Below are positions 5,719 through 6,268 of a stretch of 6,268 nt of DNA, in pieces. The stretch spans positions 1-6,268 of the forward strand of contig JAJEBJ010000344.1 in assembly GCA_022822575.1 (NCBI GenBank), in the 5' to 3' direction. Made by a program: the position numbers and the translations under genes. The stretch is from Alphaproteobacteria bacterium (GTDB lineage Bacteria > Pseudomonadota > Alphaproteobacteria > SP197). The notes beneath the pieces were generated by a model, which saw nothing but the letters and a program-made list of their open reading frames with translations, did not search any database and was not told where the DNA came from. The stretch's first letter is position 1. Each line of letters opens with the position of its first letter.

Positions 5719-6268
5719 ATGCAGCTCCTCGTGACCGGCGGAACCGGGTTCGTCATGAGTCACGTCGTGCGAACCTGGCTCGAACGCCATTCCTCGGCGT
5801 CCGTCGTTTCCGTCGACATTGCTCCGCCCGACATCCATGCGGAACGCTTCTTCGAGCCCTTCCGGGAACGGCTGACCATCGTTACCGGTGACGTTCGCGA
5901 CCCGCACCTTCTCGACACGATTCCCGGCAAGGACTCGACGACCCATGTCGTGTGCGGCGCGGCCATGACGCCCTCGATCGGCATCACGGAGAAATCCCGG
6001 GCCGCGATGATCGCAGGCGTCAACGTCATGGGCCCGGTCCATTGCCTCGAGTATGCGCGCACCCTGCCCCGTCTCGATCGCATGGTCCATGTCTCCACCG
6101 GTAGCGTCTATGGTGACGACGGTCCCGACGACGGCGGACCGCTCCCGGAGGACGGCTATGTCCGCCCGTTTCCTTGCACGCTCTATCCCATCACCAAGCT
6201 CTCCGGCGAAATGTTGGCCGGACGCTGGCGGGAGATGTTCGGATTGCCCCTCCACGTCGTGCGTCTGG
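5719..6268 (+). CDS. NAD-dependent epimerase/dehydratase, extended SDR (partial)
   Basis: The first 183 residues of an extended short-chain dehydrogenase/reductase are present, and the gene runs off the right edge. The nucleotide-binding start is LLVTGGTGFVMSHV (3-16), followed by D33 at the end of beta-2 (adenosine-ribose contact, favouring NAD(H)) and GDVRD (57-61). The catalytic set is the serine region STGSVYG (126-132) and Y156-P-I-T-K160. Such enzymes epimerise, dehydrate or reduce nucleotide sugars or other hydroxy substrates. The specificity is set largely by the missing C-terminal half, so no product is named. In TGGTGFVM the usual third glycine of GxxGxxG is M13, which is odd for an active Rossmann site. 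The ATG at 5719 has AAGGGA at 5706-5711, 7 nt upstream. It starts 233 nt after the ExbB-like operon and is probably transcribed separately, perhaps under the palindrome at 5647. Confidence 0.88.
   Translation, partial: MQLLVTGGTGFVMSHVVRTWLERHSSASVVSVDIAPPDIHAERFFEPFRERLTIVTGDVRDPHLLDTIPGKDSTTHVVCGAAMTPSIGITEKSRAAMIAGVNVMGPVHCLEYARTLPRLDRMVHVSTGSVYGDDGPDDGGPLPEDGYVRPFPCTLYPITKLSGEMLAGRWREMFGLPLHVVRL

Noticed and set aside
5525..5734. A small 69-codon plus-strand frame in the gap before the epimerase
   Set aside because: It has no convincing SD, its composition is unlike a folded protein apart from one CPACGG stretch, and it overlaps the epimerase start. The support is too weak to call a gene.
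5272..6255. A 327-codon open frame on the minus strand
   Set aside because: It is antisense to the end of the operon's third gene and to the epimerase, whose Rossmann and YxxxK motifs are clear. It is a high-GC shadow.

Overview
The window is high-GC DNA. Its SD-led starts, GTG starts and tight gene overlaps suggest a Gram-negative alphaproteobacterium, probably a marine or soil heterotroph. That placement is inferred from gene types and base composition, because no rRNA or other marker gene is present. It reads as ordinary chromosome: there is no tRNA, transposase, phage gene, CRISPR array or long repeat.

Layout. Bases 1-135 are the 3' end of an unrecognised plus-strand gene. It is followed 12 nt later, and probably in the same operon, by a cytoplasmic serine hydrolase of the beta-lactamase/6-aminohexanoate-dimer hydrolase type (148-1296). 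Convergent to it lie two minus-strand genes: an M24 'pita-bread' enzyme (1339-2583) that has lost part of the metal-ligand set and resembles ectoine hydrolase/creatinase, and a MoaB/CinA-N-type molybdopterin-binding-domain protein (2737-3501).

From a divergent control region (3502-3706) a compact plus-strand operon runs to 5485. Its first gene is a MotA/TolQ/ExbB-type proton-channel subunit. The second is a single-pass membrane protein with an ExbD/TolR-like transmembrane aspartate and a predicted periplasmic domain resembling the YfaP/DUF2135 type. The third is an unrecognised small membrane protein with two N-terminal helices. The genes overlap (14 or 23 nt, then 4 nt), which implies translational coupling and one complex. 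This is the most interesting part of the window: it looks like a proton-driven stator whose peptidoglycan-binding or TonB-interacting periplasmic module has been replaced by a different domain.

After a 233-nt non-coding gap containing a perfect 14-bp palindrome, an extended-SDR NAD-dependent epimerase/dehydratase gene begins at 5719 and runs off the window.
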